A DNA stretch of 64,000 nucleotides from UBA7957 sp965224675. GTDB lineage: Bacteria; Pseudomonadota; Gammaproteobacteria; Granulosicoccales; Granulosicoccaceae. The translations under genes were made by a program, and so were the position numbers. Positions 62,770 through 64,000 of this stretch are shown in pieces. Position 1 is the first letter of the stretch. Each line of letters begins with the position of its first letter. The stretch is from contig CBDDAA010000002.1 of assembly GCA_965224675.1 (NCBI GenBank), positions 310,001-374,000 on the forward strand, in the 5' to 3' direction. The notes under the pieces are model-generated. The model had not been told where the DNA came from. It saw only the letters and a list, made by a program, of their open reading frames with translations, and searched no databases.

Positions 62770-63942
62770 TTAGTTTGTAAGACCGGCTGCCTGTTTCAAA
62801 GCGTCAACCTTGTCTGTTTTTTCCCAGCTAAATTCCGGCTCTTCACGACCAAAATGACCGTAGGCCGCTGTTTTTCTATAGATGGGTCGAATTAAATCCA
62901 ACATTTCAAGAATTCCAAAGGGACGTAAATCGAATACATCGCCAATGATCTGTTCTATATTGGCATCTTCTATTTTGCCTGTACCAAAAGTATCTACGGT
63001 AATTGATGTTGGTCGCGCAACACCAATGGCATAGGAAATCTGAATTTCGCACTTATCTGCCAATCCCGCTGCGACGATATTTTTTGCAACATAACGACCT
63101 GCGTAAGCAGCAGATCGATCGACTTTGGATGGGTCTTTACCCGAAAAAGCACCGCCACCGTGACGGGCCATGCCACCATAGGTATCGACGATAATTTTCC
63201 TGCCAGTCAATCCGCAATCTCCAACGGGTCCGCCAATCACAAAATTACCTGTCGGATTAATATGAATATTCTCTTGAGGACACTCAGCCAACCACTTCTC
63301 AGGTAAAACAGGCTTAAGGATGGATTCCATAACGGCTTCTTGCAGATCACTGAGTTTAACATCAGGAGAATGTTGCGTTGATAAAACAACCGCATCCAGA
63401 CCCACTGGTTTACCTTCTTGATATTTTAGAGTCACCTGACTCTTTGCATCTGGCCTAAGCCAGTTTAGTGTGCCATCTTTACGCATCTTTGCCTGACGCT
63501 CTACCAATCTGTGCGAGTAAGTAATAGGTGCTGGCATAAGAACATCGGTCTCATTCGTGGCAAAGCCAAACATTAATCCCTGGTCTCCCGCGCCCTGTTC
63601 TTCAGGACTGGTGCGATCAACACCTTGTGCAATATCCGGAGACTGTTTTCCCAGCCCATTTAACACGGCGCAGGTTGCACCATCAAAACCCAGATCTGAA
63701 CCGTTGTATCCTATTTCCAATACTGTTTTGCGGACCAACTCTTCAAGATCAACCCAGGCAGTTGTTGTCACCTCACCAGCGATTACAACCAAGCCGGTTT
63801 TAACCATCGTCTCACAAGCAACGCGTGCGTTTTTGTCCAGAGTTAGAATCGAATCCAACACGGCATCCGAGATTTGATCGGCCATTTTATCCGGATGACC
63901 CTCTGATACGGATTCGGAGGTAAATAAATAATCTTTGTTCAT
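62770..63942 (-). CDS. metK: S-adenosylmethionine synthetase
   Basis: Makes S-adenosylmethionine from methionine and ATP. 390 aa, full length. Signature segments are GHPDKMADQISDA near residue 16, GAGDQGLMFGFA near 120 and the P-loop-like GGGAFSGKDPSKVDRSAAY near 260. The ATG at 63942 has an AAGGGAAGAA-type site just upstream. It is the first gene of the metK-ahcY operon. Its promoter lies near or beyond the right edge of the window, so control by a SAM-responsive element could not be examined. Confidence 0.97.
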   Translation of the reverse strand: MNKDYLFTSESVSEGHPDKMADQISDAVLDSILTLDKNARVACETMVKTGLVVIAGEVTTTAWVDLEELVRKTVLEIGYNGSDLGFDGATCAVLNGLGKQSPDIAQGVDRTSPEEQGAGDQGLMFGFATNETDVLMPAPITYSHRLVERQAKMRKDGTLNWLRPDAKSQVTLKYQEGKPVGLDAVVLSTQHSPDVKLSDLQEAVMESILKPVLPEKWLAECPQENIHINPTGNFVIGGPVGDCGLTGRKIIVDTYGGMARHGGGAFSGKDPSKVDRSAAYAGRYVAKNIVAAGLADKCEIQISYAIGVARPTSITVDTFGTGKIEDANIEQIIGDVFDLRPFGILEMLDLIRPIYRKTAAYGHFGREEPEFSWEKTDKVDALKQAAGLTN

Positions 63943-64000
63943 ATCTTAATTCTTCCCTTTAATCTGTTGATTATATTGATTTTAATAAAAACCAAACAAA

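Noticed and set aside
1..64000. tRNA, rRNA, CRISPR array, prophage or integrated plasmid
   Set aside because: No cloverleaf, rRNA-like sequence, regular spaced repeats, integrase or phage structural genes were seen on reading both strands.

Overview
The window looks like a chromosomal segment of a gammaproteobacterium, probably marine or aquatic and of moderate-to-low GC judged by eye. Three things point there: the dedicated proteobacterial sortase system (sensor kinase, regulator, single vWA target, class GN sortase), a GlyGly-CTERM-type protease, and housekeeping genes of gammaproteobacterial type (murI, dapA, nth, metK, ahcY). I see no rRNA, tRNA, CRISPR array or prophage. I cannot name the genus.

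Layout. 0.1-2.5 kb: an Smr-domain nuclease, a Tat-exported MepK-like endopeptidase and murI. 2.5-8.1 kb: the sortase locus, with a two-component system transcribed leftwards and, divergently, the sortase target and its sortase. 8.1-10.7 kb: a small lipoprotein coupled to a trypsin-like protease with a membrane/Arg C-terminal tail, then ctaA. 10.9-11.9 kb: two hsp20 genes behind a near-perfect sigma-32 promoter. 12.0-14.3 kb: a PQQ-type sugar dehydrogenase and a PPK2 kinase. 14.3-25.2 kb: a full glycogen locus with two divergent glgC copies followed by malQ-glgB-glgA-glgP, three of these starting with TTG. 25.4-30.9 kb: small membrane proteins, a MITE, a GGDEF/EAL protein and an S41 lipoprotein protease. 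31-36.8 kb: FAD-dependent 2-hydroxyacid dehydrogenase, ICMT-like protein, dapA behind a candidate attenuator, then a GlxA-type regulator and a glutamine synthetase homologue. 36.9-42.1 kb: a patatin esterase with two cNMP-binding domains, a large HD protein and a LuxR-type response regulator. 42.1-44.1 kb: nth, yedK and a divergent lexA form a DNA-repair cluster.

44.4-61 kb is an accessory surface-polysaccharide region: a WcaJ-type initiating transferase, a sulfotransferase-like gene, an O-antigen ligase, a methyltransferase, a 1041-residue multidomain glycosyltransferase, a Wzm/Wzt ABC exporter, rfbA and a second glycosyltransferase. It is interrupted by decayed DNA: an IS256-family transposase remnant abutting a TA-flanked MITE-like element, a possibly frameshifted secreted hydrolase locus, and about 1.2 kb with no intact gene. 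The window ends with ahcY and metK (activated-methyl cycle), transcribed leftwards.

How the parts fit: the glycogen genes are enough to activate glucose, synthesise, branch and degrade the polymer. The surface region gives chain initiation, assembly, ABC export and ligation, but lacks rfbBCD, which must lie elsewhere if dTDP-rhamnose is made. The most unusual items are the self-contained sortase system with a carbohydrate-binding-like sensor, the dapA leader with an intrinsic terminator, the three-part glycosyltransferase and the decayed mobile-element region. I found no system that I can call wholly new.
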